Both the position numbers and the translations under genes were made by a program. Under the pieces are notes generated by a model, which saw only the letters and a list, made by a program, of their open reading frames with translations, searched no databases and was not told the DNA's origin. From positions 1 through 64,000 of the forward strand of contig MNCI01000248.1 in NCBI GenBank assembly GCA_015680685.1: DNA of 64,000 nucleotides, written 5' to 3'. Shown piece after piece: positions 46,026 to 58,031 of this stretch. Source of the stretch: Gnetum montanum (Eukaryota > Streptophyta > Gnetopsida > Gnetales > Gnetaceae). Each line of letters opens with the position of its first letter. The first letter of the stretch is position 1.

Positions 46026-46429
46026 AGCAACCAAATAGGTGATGATCAATGACATTAGTGGATAACAGGTAGTGCAAAAGGTAGTTGAGGGTGGTCACAG
46101 TGAAGGGTAGTAATGGAACATGCAATAAGATAGTGGCAAAATCTGCTATAGGTGGCATGGAAAACATGAGGATTTTGGTCATTGACTAGAAAGAAAGTAG
46201 CACATCATGGTTGACCATTATTGCTGACTAGTGGCTTATGATCATTGATTCAACTTGCAGGTCCTACCATGGAATGGTCGATGGAGGCCCACTAGCATAG
46301 CACCATGGTGCTACTCATGGAAACAACTATTGTAGAAGGCCCTAAGAAGCAATAAATAATGGGCTATTGTAGGGCATGGGCTATAGCTAATAGAAGGCAA
46401 CAAAGGGTGGCATAGGCCATTTATTCACT

Positions 46430-47503
46430 ATGATGCTATCAAACCTTCCTTCACTACTACAACCATAGATCTACAAGTTGGTTCACTCAAGGATACAATG
46501 CTTCGATGTTGGGTTTCAAGAGAATGCAGGTATGGGAACTTTCAAGAGATCTTGAGTGTTTGAAAATGCCACAAGTGTGGAATTGTAAAAAACTGTATAT
46601 GCAAATTCCTTGATAATGCTACCCTTGCTTAAGATTTTGGAACTACCAAAGTTCTTGGATGCCAAAAGTTCTTGAACTGTGAGTAAAATTGTTGGAATCC
46701 TTCAATGATGTTTGAAGATAGCTTTTATAGGATCTTTGGGCCATGAATGATACTACAAATTGGCTATGATTTGGCTACAAATTGGTTGCAAATTTAGGTG
46801 AGATGGATGCTCAAATTTGGAGGGTTACTATACATGGTAAGTGCTTCCCCCCATGGCCATTCTATTACTATAAATAGTAATTGGGGCACATGTTCCACAC
46901 TGAGCTCTTCATTATGCTTGTTGAAGTGGTTGGTCAATGTTGAAGTGCATGAATTGATGAATTTCTACTTTTTATGGCTTTCATGATGGGGGATTGAATT
47001 TTCTATAGGGGGGATGAAGGCTCCACGCTAAGGGGAAACTTTCACACTAAGTGGGAAAAGTCTCCAGATTGGGGGAAAACCTCCACTTTGAGGGGCAAAG
47101 GTTTCTACGCTATGCATGTGGTCTCCATGTTGAAGGGGGAAAGTTTCTCAAACCCCCATCCTTCCATGTTTTGGGTAGGTGAGATCTACCTTCCTACATG
47201 TGTTTCAAGCATAGAAAAATGTGTTCCACATATAAAACCCATCAAAGTGGCTTTTTGGCATTTCAAAAGGAATTTTTGACCCCTCCAATCCAAAATATAA
47301 ACACTAGATGACTTTTTTCACTTGGTGAATGAGACTTTGACCACTTATGAGGCATTTTTTAGTTCCAAAAGTATAAAGTATGTGAAATTTCTTATTGTGG
47401 GTTACAATTTTCACATTTACAATGAAGTTTTACCTCAAGTTTCATGGGGTGAAAGCTACATGATCAAGATTGGTCATAACATGAAAATTTTTTGGGTGTT
47501 TCA
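46430..47503 (-). mobile_element. LTR of Tat-like family, copy B
   Basis: On minus it starts TGAAACACCC (47503) directly after the polypurine tract CAACAAAGAGGGGCT (47506-47520, complement). A TATA box (CCTATAAAAGC) lies at 46723-46730. It shares U3 words with copies A and A' (ATGAGGCATTTTTTAG at 47349). Inside, 47020-47115 holds a short ~20-base tandem repeat. The integrase end at 47718 sits just inside, so this is a 3' LTR. The lower end is approximate. Confidence 0.6.
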
Positions 47504-47637
47504 ATAGCCCCTCTTTGTTGGTGTATGGAAGATTGATGCAAGAGGCACTGACAAAGAACACAAAAAATCATTGCATACTATAACACTACAATCCATATAG
47601 GTCACATGAGAATGAGGCTATCTAGGTCACCAAAGTT

Positions 47638-47717
47638 TCTAGTTTAACATCATGGTGGGCCATGGTACCAATTTAAGGCCCTAGCAAGTTGTATTGCTAG
47701 TTTATCGTTGTAGTAGA
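47638..47717. repeat. CTAGTTTAAGG minisatellite, short block
   Basis: Two to three imperfect units with CTAGTTTAAC, CAATTTAAGGCCCTAGCAAG and CTAGTTTATCG. They lie between the PPT and the integrase stop of this element, the same position relative to the 3' end as the block at 61230 relative to its PPT. Confidence 0.6.
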
Positions 47718-48720
47718 TCATTTTGAAAGGAGGCTCACTTGTCGATGATTTTTCAGTTGCATGTAGTTTGGCTTTAGATAAGATTGATTGATTAGATTGG
47801 CCAACTCATTCCCATCCATGTCAGCTATTTTGAATGCTCCATTACCATAGACTCTAGTGATATGAAAGGATCCTTTCAAGTTAGCTAAGAATTTTTTTGC
47901 ATGCTCATAGAAAACCTTGATGGCTAGGTCCCCTTCCTTGATCTTGTGCATGGTTAAGTCATGGTGATTTTGGTGCTTCTACCTCTCTTGATAAGGTGAG
48001 CAAGCACTTGGATATGCTACTCTTCCACTGAATCTAGGGCTACCATCTACAACTCCTTATTTTTCTTGTCATTGATGAAATTGGTCAAGGCTACTTGAAG
48101 TGATGGCATCTACAATTCAAGAGGTGAAAATGCTTCAAAACCATAAACAAGGCTATAACAAGTCATGCTAGTTGCGATGCGATAGGTTATTCTATATTCC
48201 CATAGTGCATGGACAAGCTGCTCATGCCACTTTTGCTTGTTGTTGTTTAGCACCTTCTTGAGCAAGTTGATGATGTCCTTGTTGGTTGCTTTCACTTGTC
48301 CATTGGCTTCAAGGTAGTAAGGTGATAAGAAAGAATGCTTAATACCTAGGTTTTAACAGAAATCCTTGGTTTCTTGGCTACTAAATTGAGGTTCATTATC
48401 CGTAACTATGGTCATGGGTATTCCAAAATAAGCTAGAATGTTATCTAGGATAAATTTGTAAATCTATTTAGATGTGGTCTTCCTTAGGGAAATAGCCTCA
48501 AACCACTTGGTAAAGTATTCAGTTGAGGTGATGATGAAGCTATGTCCTATGGAAGACTTAGGTGTTATAGGTTTAATGATATCCAATTGCCATCATTGAA
48601 ACAACCATGTTACCTGGGTTGTATGTAACTCAGTTGGTGATACATGTATTAGGTTGTTATATTGTTGGTAGCCATGGCTTAATCATTTCTAGGTAGTAAT
48701 TTTCCATATGGGGCTAATAG
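47718..48720 (-). pseudogene. Tat-lineage integrase of copy B element
   Basis: On minus: LDIIKPITP (first Asp), EYFTKWFEAI, MTIVTDNEPQFSS (second Asp), FLSPYYLEANGQVKATNKDI, WHEQLVHALWEYR, SLVYGFEA, and at the end a C-terminal domain open at 47718-47951 (FKGSFHITRV-like context, VYGNGAFKIADMDG). The glutamate of the DDE triad, expected after NGQ-V, is Lys. A stop (TAA) interrupts after the FC motif, and frames change near 48000. Otherwise this is the best-preserved integrase here. Confidence 0.78.
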
Positions 48721-49149
48721 TAGCCTAACCACCTAATCTTAGCAGCCACAACTATAGGTCCTATATTTTCTCCATAAACACCTTGGTGAAAAGCTTCAGT
48801 TTTACCTAAGCACTTTAGGAGTATACCATCATGACATAATGTGTTATCACCTATGATGACATACTACTTTGATCACTTGTATATGGCATATTTTTGAGTA
48901 GTAGTTAGGCCTTGTAAGGATTCACCATGCATAAGGTAAAATTTGATATCATCGTACCACTCCTATGGAGGATCAGTATGAACGATGGCCATAAAGGTAT
49001 CCTTAGTGTTCTATGTGATGCGAGTAGCATAGTTAACAGTTAATGTGGGCAACTTGCTAAACACATCTAGTGTCACACTAAGGGCTAATGTTGCAATTGC
49101 ATCAGCTATGAAATTTTCATTTTGAGGTATGTGTTGGATATCAACATCT

Positions 49150-50060
49150 ATGAATTTTTGTAATAACTACTTCCCTAGGTCATAATAAGGTTATAAGTGC
49201 TTGGCTTTGCATGCATAGACTTCGATTACTTGGTTAACCACAAGTTGTGAATCATCTTTGATGGCTAGGAATCTAATTCCTAGGTCATGAGCTACCATTA
49301 CCCCTTTGATCAAACCCTCAAAATCTGCTATGTTGATGGTACATGAGAACCCAAAACAATAGACAAAAGAGAAAATCTCACTAGATGGGAATGTTACAAT
49401 GGTAGCAACATTAGCCCCATGGGCGGTTAAAGCTTTGTCCAAGTTCATGACTACCTCATAATTGTTGGGCACTTGGCTAATTAATTTAATGTGTTCATCA
49501 TGGAACTTAGGATCTATGGCTACTTAGTCATCAACAGGTGAAATTGTGACTTGTATGACTATAGTTTGAACTTTTGTTGAGGATTGAGAGATGTAATGAA
49601 GGTTAAACTCCACAATTATGGGTTTACATTTGGCTATACGGCTACTTAAGTAGATGTTGGTCATTTTGGCTTTGAGTATGTTATCCTAGCAAATTACGTT
49701 GACATGGCTTCTGAAGAGGTAGTGTCTCCATTTCTTAAACGAGAAGAGTAGTGCTAGACAATACTTCTCTACTTCAATGTATCGAGTCTCATGGACAACT
49801 AACGCATGGCTATGGTAGTATATAGGAATTTATACACCATCATCACATTTCTAATAGAGTAGAGAGGCAATTGATGCATTAGAGATGGTGAGATAAATGT
49901 AAAATGATTTACCCTCTTATGGAGTATAGACTATCAGTAGTTGTGTCAACTCTTGCTTAAGGTTTTCAAAGGTCTCTTGGTATTGAGCTATCCACTCATA
50001 GTGAATTCCTTTCTTAAGCAAGTGCTACATGGGTTGTAACTTATCCATAAGCTTAGTGAT
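49150..50060 (-). pseudogene. Tat-lineage RNase H domains of copy B element
   Basis: 49191-49472 on minus encodes the archaeal-type RNase H: FGFSCTINIADFEGLIKGV, then LAIKDDSQLVVNQVIEVYACK. The usual GDSQLV is DDSQLV, keeping the catalytic Asp. Upstream, 49600-50060, is the first RNase H, with weaker and interrupted similarity. Two RNases H confirm the Tat lineage. Confidence 0.72.
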
Positions 50061-51200
50061 AAACCTATGAATAAACTATAATCTACTGTGTAATCCCCAA
50101 AGCTCTTTTAGGTTGGTAGGTGCTACCAATTTGGACATGGCCTTAACCTTATTAGGATTTATGTGTATCCCTGCTTCAAAGACAAAAAGGCTAAGAATCT
50201 TACCAGTCTTGACATCAAAGACACACTTCTTATGATTGAGCCTAAGCTCATAGTGAGGCCTCATTTAAGCACAAGATCTAGGTCATTAGCATGGCCATTG
50301 GATATCTTAGTCTTCATGGCTATGTCATCTAGATAATCATTACACAAACCTAACATGTAATCATTGAAGGTATAGGTCATGGCTCTTTGTTATGTCACTT
50401 TGGAATTCTTAAGGCCAAAGCGCATTATGGTATAACAAAGAGTACCCCATGGGATCATAAAGGTTGTGCTAAGTTTGTTCTTTGGGTTGATATTAATTTG
50501 GTTATATCTCGACAATCCGTTCATAAAGGACAACAAGGCATATTTGGCTATAGTATCAATAAGTTGATCAATACTAGGTAAAGGGAAATCATCCTTGATG
50601 ATTGCTTTATCTAGGTCTCAAAAACCAATGCAAATATAGATACTCCCATTTTTCTTAGGGACTACCACTATGTTGGATACCCATTCTATGTAATCAATAG
50701 CCCAAATGAAACTTACTTGGTAGAGCTTTGAGATTTCATCGTGAACTACTAAGGCCAAATCAGGTCTAATCTTGCACATCTTTTGGTTAACTGATCTAAT
50801 GCTAAGGTCCAATATGATGTTGTGCTAGACTAGAAATGGGTCTACACTTGGCATATCTTCATATGACTAGGCAAATGCCTTAATGTTGTTTAGTAAGATC
50901 TTGATGATGTCTTAAGTGCATTGAGGCTCCAGTGAGGAACTTAGTTTAAGGATTTTCTCTTCACCACTGTGTTTTGTGATAGGAACCTCAACTAGAGAGT
51001 CTTTAGTTATGCCTTCCACTTCTAAGTCAAGGATTTTGACTAGAGTTTCAAGCCATTCTATAGGTTTCTCTATTAAGGCTATGTGTTCTACAAGACTCTT
51101 AGGCTTAAGATCTAAGCAATTAGGGCTAATACACCATTTAATATTACCATGAGGTCCATGTAGATAGAAAGGAAAACTAATTTTCTCCTAGGTACTCATA
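50061..51200 (-). pseudogene. Tat-lineage reverse transcriptase of copy B element
   Basis: On minus: IRPDLALVVHDEI and WVSNIVVVPKKNGS (open at 50618-50812), then YTFNDYML, and the catalytic box YLDDIAMKT near 50324-50335 with both Asp kept. LRLNHKKCVFDVKTG and INPNKVKAM follow (open at 50076-50264). Stops and frameshifts separate these blocks. From 50830 to 51200 an Ile/Leu-rich linker towards protease is unclear. Neither protease nor gag of this copy is found upstream. Confidence 0.75.
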
Positions 51201-51239
51201 CTTTGATTTTGCATATCAACCAAAAGCTTATTAAGTGGC

Positions 51240-51550
51240 ACCTAGATAAAAGTGAATAAATAATGTTAAAATGCCATAAGACATGTAAATATAATGCAAT
51301 CAAGACCATCCAAGGTCATCAATGAGATAAGGTCAATTCAAAAAAGTGAAATAGAGGTAAGAAAAGATCACATAAAGGTCAAGCAATGGCAAGTATAATA
51401 AGTAAGGCTACATATGGCCAACAAAGGTCATAATTTTGCCAACTTAAGGCCTTAGTAGGCAATGATGCTAGTTTAGTCTTGGTGGACTATGATACTAGTT
51501 TAAAGCCTTAGTAGGCCATTATCGTATGGTGTCAAATAATGGTTAGAGAA
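51240..51550. repeat. AAGGTCA repeats and CTAGTTTAAAGCC minisatellite
   Basis: Degenerate AAGGTCAA/TAAGGTCAT units (51290-51430) are followed by three ~35-base units with AACTTAAGGCCTTAGTAGGC, CTAGTTTAGTC and CTAGTTTAAAGCC (51435-51530). It has the same composition as 22394-22935, so both come from the same part of the element family. Confidence 0.65.
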
Positions 51551-51899
51551 GGTCAAACCCTACTATTTGATACAATTTAAAGGCCAAAAAAAGTAAATAG
51601 AGAGGTAATAAGATAAATAGCAAACATATAAGGTTGTATAAAGGCTATAGAAGGTCAACCATGTCATCAAGGCAACATGAGTCCAAAATCAAGCTAAAAC
51701 ATTATGTAATAAGGCAAAAAGAAAACAAAATAGGATATATATGATAAATTTTAACTAATATATGCCAAAAATGGTTAAGTTTTTTCTAGTTTTAAGCCTT
51801 AACATGCCATGTTTTGAGGCTACAATTAAGGTTATTAGGTGAGTTCAGGCATCAATCAAGGCTATTTTTGGGCTTTTTGTAGCCAAAAATTAAGTGTTT

Positions 51900-54620
51900 T
51901 GAGGCTTCCACATTGGGCTTAGCATGGAAATAGGGACCCTTAGTATGGAGAATAAGGAAAATAGGTTTTGGGATGCTTAGAGGTCCAAAATTGAGGTTCT
52001 AAGACCTTCCCAAGGTACTACAAGGTTAGATCCCTAAAAATTGAGCACTCTAGAGGTTTGTAAAGGCCAAAAAGTAGGTTTTGAAGACTTTCCCACTTGT
52101 TTCTATGATGGCCAACATGGAAAAGATGATTTTAGCATGGAGAACCAAAATCCAAGCAAACCCAAGATCAAATATGATCAAACACGTAGCTAGAGTCAAG
52201 ATCTAGAACTTGTGCATCTTCTGACTTTGTTCTAAGATAATTTGAGGCAATTTCATGTGTCTATAGATTTCAAAATGGATTTCCCCATTCTTATGTGAGG
52301 GGAAAAATATCCTCCATGTGAGAAAATAGGGAGACACTTGTTTTATGAATTTAGAGTAATTTAGAAATACTTTGACTAGGTTTTTAGGCCCCTAGGACTA
52401 TAGACTTTGATTCTACAAGTTTCTGTCTAATTTTGGGCATGTTGAAAGGTTTCTTAAGGGAACTTAAGGTTATGCCCCAATTATTTCTATGCTAGGTAAG
52501 TTAATAGAATGTATAATAATCGAAGGAATGGGTTTTAGAGGTTTAAATGAGGTCAAACAAGTAAAATATTGAGGCTATGAGGTCCTAGGATTCTCCAACG
52601 TAGATCTTTGGCTTCCAGGGTGCCATCTTGATAGAAAAAATGGAAAACCAACTTTCCTCTCTATTTCCACACTAGGTGAGTTACTCTAGCATGGAAGAAG
52701 AAAGAATCCTAGATCTAGGCCAATTCAGATCACAATCTATTATGCATGATACCTCTCGGAGTTGCTAGGTTTAAGAGCTATGGATCCATGTAATAATTTA
52801 GCAATTTTGAGCATCCCTAAGTGGTTTTTGGCTTTTCCACTATTTCCACACTATAGATGGAGATCTTAACATCCAGAAAAAAGGAAGAATGAAATTTTTG
52901 GCAATCTGGGATTAGATTTATGAAGTTTAAGGGCTGCAATGGTTGCTACTTGAGTTCTAGAATGCATGCAAGGTCATTTAATGTCATTCTGAAGTGTTTA
53001 GACATCCCAAACAAGCCCCCCCTAAGTTTCCATGCTAAAAATAGATCACTAGTGTGGAAGAATCATGCAGCTTAGATCTAGGCCAATTTTTACCTCAATC
53101 AACTATGCATTTAGCTTCCAAGGCTACTAGGGTTGAAGACTAGGGTTTGGAGTCAAAACTTGTTATTTTATAGGCTTTCCAAGTGGATTTTGAGCATCCC
53201 CCTATTTTTCCATGTTGGGGATAGTATGACCATTGTAGAAAATTTTGAGGAAATAAATTTTCATACTTTTTTATCATTTTTAGTCATGCATGTAGGTCCT
53301 TGAGGTTGCTAGTGGCATTGGGCAATTCCTATGTTAAAATTTTGTTGTTTTGAAGGTTGATGAGTGGTTTTTGGACTTCCCTACCTTTTCCCATGCCAGG
53401 ATTCCATGATCAACATGGAAAATTGGGGTGAAAGCTTTTTGGTCATGTTTGGTCACTTTCGATCATGCATGCAGGCTTCCAAGATTGTTAGTGTTGATTG
53501 CTACTACTTGATGTCAAAATTTGATTGTTTCAAGGGTCACTAGGCATTTTTTGGGCTTCCTTCCCTTTTTCATACTATGGCTTCCAAGGTTGCTAGCATC
53601 AACTATTAACATCTAATGTTAAAATTTGTTTATTTCAAGCATCACTAAGAAAGTTTTAGGCTTCCAACTTTTTCCTATAATAGGGCTTCTATGATCAATG
53701 TGGAAATTTTGGGAGAAAGCTTTATGGCCCTTTTATGATCAATCTAGCTATGGATGAGTGTCTATAGGGTTGCTTGTGTTATCCATTCGTGCCTAAGGTC
53801 AAGATCTGATTATTTTGAAGGCTATGAGGGGGTTTTAGGATTTCCAAATTTTTTCATGCTAAGGGTGGAACGATTATTATGGAAGAGGTCTCCCCCAATT
53901 AAGAAAGTTAGATCTAAGCTAGATCGATAGTCGATCAACCATGCATGTCAACCTTCAAGGTTTTCAATGTCAACAGTTAATGTTGGGTGTTAAGATTTGA
54001 TAATTTAAAGGCTTCTAAGTGCCTCATGAAATCTACCCCCTTCTTCCATGCTAGGCATGGTGGCCCTAGTGTGGACAAGAGGGGATGACATCTTTGTGCC
54101 ATATTTGACCAATTTTGGAAGCTCTAGAGGGTTTTAGCAAGGTCTAGGGATCATTGGGCATCAAGAAATGGTCATTAGATCATCAATTTAGATTATTTTT
54201 GTCTTTCCCCCATCTATCCACACTAAGGGTGAGATTCTTAGCATGGAAGAAGCTTTCACCAACATGGAAAGCATCAAATCCTTATTTCAACAAATTTTGA
54301 CTAAGTCTGGTGGGGTTCTGAGGCTATTGGTGGGGTTCACTTTGGGGTTAAAATTATGTTAGATGAGTCTTGGGAGGTAAGAGTGATTGCTAACCCATTT
54401 TTTCCATGTTGAGCACTATTTTCCTAGCATCGAAATCCATGGTGCTTAGCCTTACTCATGTCTTGTCCACTTTTGGAAACCCAGGGTTGAAAAAGGTAGG
54501 TTTGGTCTATCAAAAATAGAAAAATATTTGTAATTCTAATGAATTTATAAAATAATAAGCATGTTTCCACCCTAGGCATGGTAGTCCCAATGTGGATGCA
54601 TGAGGTTAAGGTTTCCATAT
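51900..54620. repeat. Diverged tandem array, ~180-bp period, about 15 units
   Basis: Each unit has TTTCCA(T/C)(G/A)CTAGGG followed by CATGGAAGA, later ATGCATG..CTTCCAAGGTTGCTAG and TTTGATTATTTCAAAGG. Anchors fall near 52668, 52847, 53031, 53211, 53392, 53855, 54047, 54219, 54405 and 54568. Spacings are mostly 163-192, with one short unit around 53565-53670 and earlier, weaker units from 51905. No gene is present. It lies outside the pol remnant at 47.7-51.2 kb, on the upstream (5') side in element sense. Confidence 0.75.
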
Positions 54621-56129
54621 TGTTTTAAGTGTCAAAATTGGCCAAAATCTCAACGTTGATGTAAGTTTTGGTCAAAAGTGAAGGTGTAGGGTGGGGCCCA
54701 TAATCCAAAAATTTAAAATTTTGAAAAGTGAAGGTATTCTCCACCCAAAACCAATGTAAACTAGGCTTTCACCTTTTGTACTTCAATGCACTTTTAGTTA
54801 TGGTGCACTGAATTGATAGCTGGGGTTCCAAGGTGTGTGTTTAGGTTTTAGAAGAGTTTTATATATCAAAATTTTCAAGTTTTCATCACAATTTTCATTA
54901 TACATCAACAATGCATTGGAGGAGAGCTCTAGTAGAGGTTCTTGTGGCAACCACAACCAATTCTCAGCATGGAATCCTCCCATCTCCCTTGTAGCCAGCA
55001 TAGAACTTCTATCTTCTCTTAATCTCAATCATCCTTAGCATTGAGCCTACCATGGCACCCGAGAAGTGAGGGGTAAAGAGAAAAAACCATATGTTACAGA
55101 GGATAGATGAATGTTCTTGATCTATCTCCATCTAAGCTTCTTCTGTTACTTCTTTGAGGTAGGTAGTTCTGCCTATTTTTGCCTTTGTTTCTTATGGTTT
55201 TTCTAGTTTTTTTCTTCCTATGTGGTAAGGCAACTTTTTTCATATCTACATTGGTGGAGGAATTAGGATAGAATTATGACAAAATCCAACCTCCTATTTT
55301 AGTGTGAATTTTAATGGTTTTCAATGATTTTGGCTATTTCGACTATCTCAATGGCTATATGAAATTTAGGCCTTAAGGTTTTTGGAAGTTTTAGCATGAG
55401 GTTTTTGGAAGTTTTAGCATGAAAAAGCAAGCAATGTTGTGTATTTTTTTTTTCATGCTAAAATGGCTACATATTTATAAAATTTAAGGTCATGGGACTG
55501 TAGCAATTTTTTAACCTTTCCTATGGCTATTTTCTAATTTAATTTGACCTTGAAATAAAGACATTATGGCCATTTTCCTAACATTGCACAGGTAGGTTGC
55601 TCATGCCGCTTTTACAATTTTGTGTGACTTTACAAACTTTTTCTAATAAAATGACAAAGTCTTTGGCTATTTTCTAGTAATGGCTACATAGGAATTGGCT
55701 TCAACTTTCCAATAAAGGTGGAATTACTTTGATTGGATTTAAAATAAATTTTTTACAAAATTTTTACTAAGCATGTATAATAACAATGTTTATGTTATTT
55801 TTAGATTATTGTCCAAATTGATAAATTTTTTTTGCATAAACAAAAAAGGTTTTAACTTTTTTCTAAGCATGGCTACATAGGGCTTTACATAAGCTTTCAA
55901 ATAGTGGTGGAATCACTTGGTTTGAAGCTCAAACAAAGTTTTTATGAATTTTTTGCTATGGCTATGTTAATCAAGGTAAAACTCATGGTTGTGGTACATT
56001 ACCCATTTGAAAATAGAAGTGGTTGATATTATAAACTTATGTTTTTCTTTTGTGAACATGTAAAACTTAATTATTCTTTTTTAAGAAGAGTAAAAGCATT
56101 TTTCTATTTTAAATAAGCTTTTACTATGG
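54621..56129. other. AT-rich sequence, no gene recognised
   Basis: No domain or clear LTR end. Two related blocks occur (ACATAGGAATTGGCTTC...GGTGGAATTAC near 55690 and ACATAGGGCTTTACATAAG...GGTGGAATCAC near 55880), suggesting a ~190-bp duplication. Poly-T and TTTTTCTA words are frequent. Short open frames at 54798-55038 on both strands look accidental. Confidence 0.4.
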
Positions 56130-56644
56130 CTATGTGGCCTTTTCTAAGTTTATTATGTTTTTTCTAAATTTGTGCATAGTTTAGATGATTTTTCCAGATT
56201 TATGCATACTTTGCATAATTTAGATGTTTTTTCTAAACTTGTGCTTACTCTTTCCAAATTTATGCATAATCTAGATGCTTTTTTCTAAATTTATGCACAA
56301 TGTAGACTAAGACATAGTTTTGGGCTATGAAATTTTGGCTATAAAGACCATAAAATATGGTAATAATGCTTTCATGAAATTTCTCAAGCTAAGTTAGATA
56401 AACATCTAAGAGCTTTTTATGGAGGCTAATTTCACCTCTAACTTAGAAAGTTTTTTCTAAACTTTTTAAGAAATTCCAATGGTTCATAATGTAAGGTTAT
56501 GCAAGGTTGTAATAATGTTTTCTTGTGGAATTACATAGACTAATTTAGATAAATACCTTAGAGCTTTTTACAGAGGCTAATTTCACCTTCAAATAGATGT
56601 TTTGCCCAAATTTTTTAAGTAATTTCCATTGGTCATAACCTTTT
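56130..56644. repeat. Tandem repeats of ~30-40 bp and of 154 bp
   Basis: 56140-56310 holds about five units of TTTTTCTAAATTTATGCATA plus TTTAGATG. 56345-56490 and 56500-56644 are two copies of one ~154-bp unit (GAGCTTTTTATGGAGGCTAA at 56409, GAGCTTTTTACAGAGGCTAA at 56563). They lead directly into the open frame at 56645. Confidence 0.7.
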
Positions 56645-57001
56645 TTGTGCTTTGCTTCATGTAGGGTCTTCTTAAGGCCTATTCTCATCATAATGGAGCT
56701 AGTTGGTATCTTGTGCTACATTGGTCATTCTAAGATCAACACCCTACCACATGACATGCCTTTCAAAGACCTCTCATTGTGGTTCCAGCTTGGGGTAAGA
56801 GACTTCCTTTCCTACCTTCTTAGAAAATTTATCGTAATGTTGTGGTCACACTTATCTATAGATGTAGCTAGGGTTGTTGTGGAGACCTTGTTGCCTCAGG
56901 CATCTAGCCTAATTGCTAGATATATTACTAATAAGAAATTCCCTAAGACTATAGGGGGACCAACTAATGCCATAAGTCCACATGACCTTATAGAGATCTA
57001 G
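56645..57001 (+). CDS. Unrecognised coding segment, paralogue of 63490-63840
   Basis: A 118-codon frame beginning at an ATG (MCFASCRVFL), though the true start is uncertain. It has hydrophobic and aromatic-rich helices (FLSYLLRKFIVMLWSHLS), then VVVETLLPQASSLIARY and a terminal GGPTNAISPHDLIEI before TAG. About four in ten residues match the frame at 63490-63660 (VMVWSHLS, VLVKMLLPKA). A second conserved block follows at 57174. Repeated conservation at the protein level in two places argues for a real gene or element frame. I recognise no family; a mobile-element accessory frame or a plant gene fragment are both possible. Confidence 0.4.
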   Translation: MCFASCRVFLRPILIIMELVGILCYIGHSKINTLPHDMPFKDLSLWFQLGVRDFLSYLLRKFIVMLWSHLSIDVARVVVETLLPQASSLIARYITNKKFPKTIGGPTNAISPHDLIEI

Positions 57002-57173
57002 ATGATGTTAGTATAATACTAATGATACTCTGATGGTTGTGCATTGACCCCACACATTATTCTAGAACCCACCTGTTACCATGTACAATATACAAGGGTA
57101 AACATGACTATTGTAATGATTTTATGCTTTTGGCTTAATTAGCTTACCTAACTTCATCAATTTAACTTCTTGA

Positions 57174-57480
57174 AGGTACAAGGTCAATGATTAGGACTTG
57201 ATTGTCAATAATCAAATCTTGTTAGTGGCTCAAACTACTTTGGATGAATTCACCAAGAGTCCTAAAATTAGAGCTGCTGTGTATCAACAATTAAGAGGGG
57301 ACTTTGATGAATATACCACTAGGTTTAACCTCATATAAAAAAAGTGTAAGGATGATGGAATGATGCACAACTAGTGGGTATATTTCAATAGCATAGATTA
57401 CTCCTGTGATGTCTAAAAATGTCGATGGCTAGAACACCAAGAGGTTATCGGGCATATAGCCTAACCCTGAATCTGTGCAA
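57174..57480 (+). pseudogene. Second coding block of unrecognised gene
   Basis: Frame reading YKVND (stop), then DLIVNNQILLVAQTTLDEF, RAAVYQQLRGDFDEYTTRF, and a stop. The first part is similar to 63910-63995 (KDGLHDQEGALELAQKTLQD). In both places this block lies 50-170 bases after the first block, with an AG before it, so an intron between the two is plausible. Stops show decay in this copy. Nothing recognisable follows to 57850. Confidence 0.35.
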
Positions 57481-57851
57481 GGGCTGTGCTGGAGAAAATG
57501 AAAATGAGGTGCCTTGAATAGTCTGATCGATTACTCGGGGACTTACGTGATGTACAATAACCATATGCAACTAGTATTTTTAAAATGTAACATGTTGAGG
57601 TTGAAATGGAAGAAAATGAGAGGCACACAACAATAGGAATGCATCAAAGTATGTAACCAAGACAATAAGCATGAACAAGTATACAAAGATGCAACATATA
57701 TGTTATAGTAAAAATGGAATGAGACTTTAGGTGAGGTAATGCACCACCCAAAAATCATGGGATCTAATCTTTTTTTGGTTGATGAATGTGTACAACTAGT
57801 GTGTAGTACTAGATAGGCACAGTTGGCAACAAAACGATATGGTCACAACTC

Positions 57852-58031
57852 CTAGGTTGCTACCAATGGGACGTTAACAGGAACCAATGAGCTGATGCTT
57901 GCTAGGATGAGAGCCACTATGAGGAGAGATCTGAGAAGTTCTACTGCTAGGATTTGTTGTTTATCAACTTTCTTTTTTTCAAACTCTTTGCCAATGCTTA
58001 CTGCCAAAAGCCAACCTCTAGAAGCCAACAT
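57852..58031 (-). pseudogene. 59-codon frame resembling part of a DUF599-type protein
   Basis: From ATG 58031 on minus: MLASRGWLLA, then KKKVDKQQILAVELLRSLLI and an aliphatic segment ending at TAG 57852. The pattern R-x-W...K-x-x-ILAV-x-x-LR-(6-8 aliphatic)-LASISS resembles the plant DUF599 membrane-protein family (W...NxLAVQTLRNxIMxxTxxAxxS). A TATA box (CTCTATAAATACC, 58066-58075 on minus) lies 35-45 bases upstream. That TATA could equally be the U3/R border of the LTR starting at 59788, in which case the peptide lies in R-U5. Low confidence. Confidence 0.3.
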
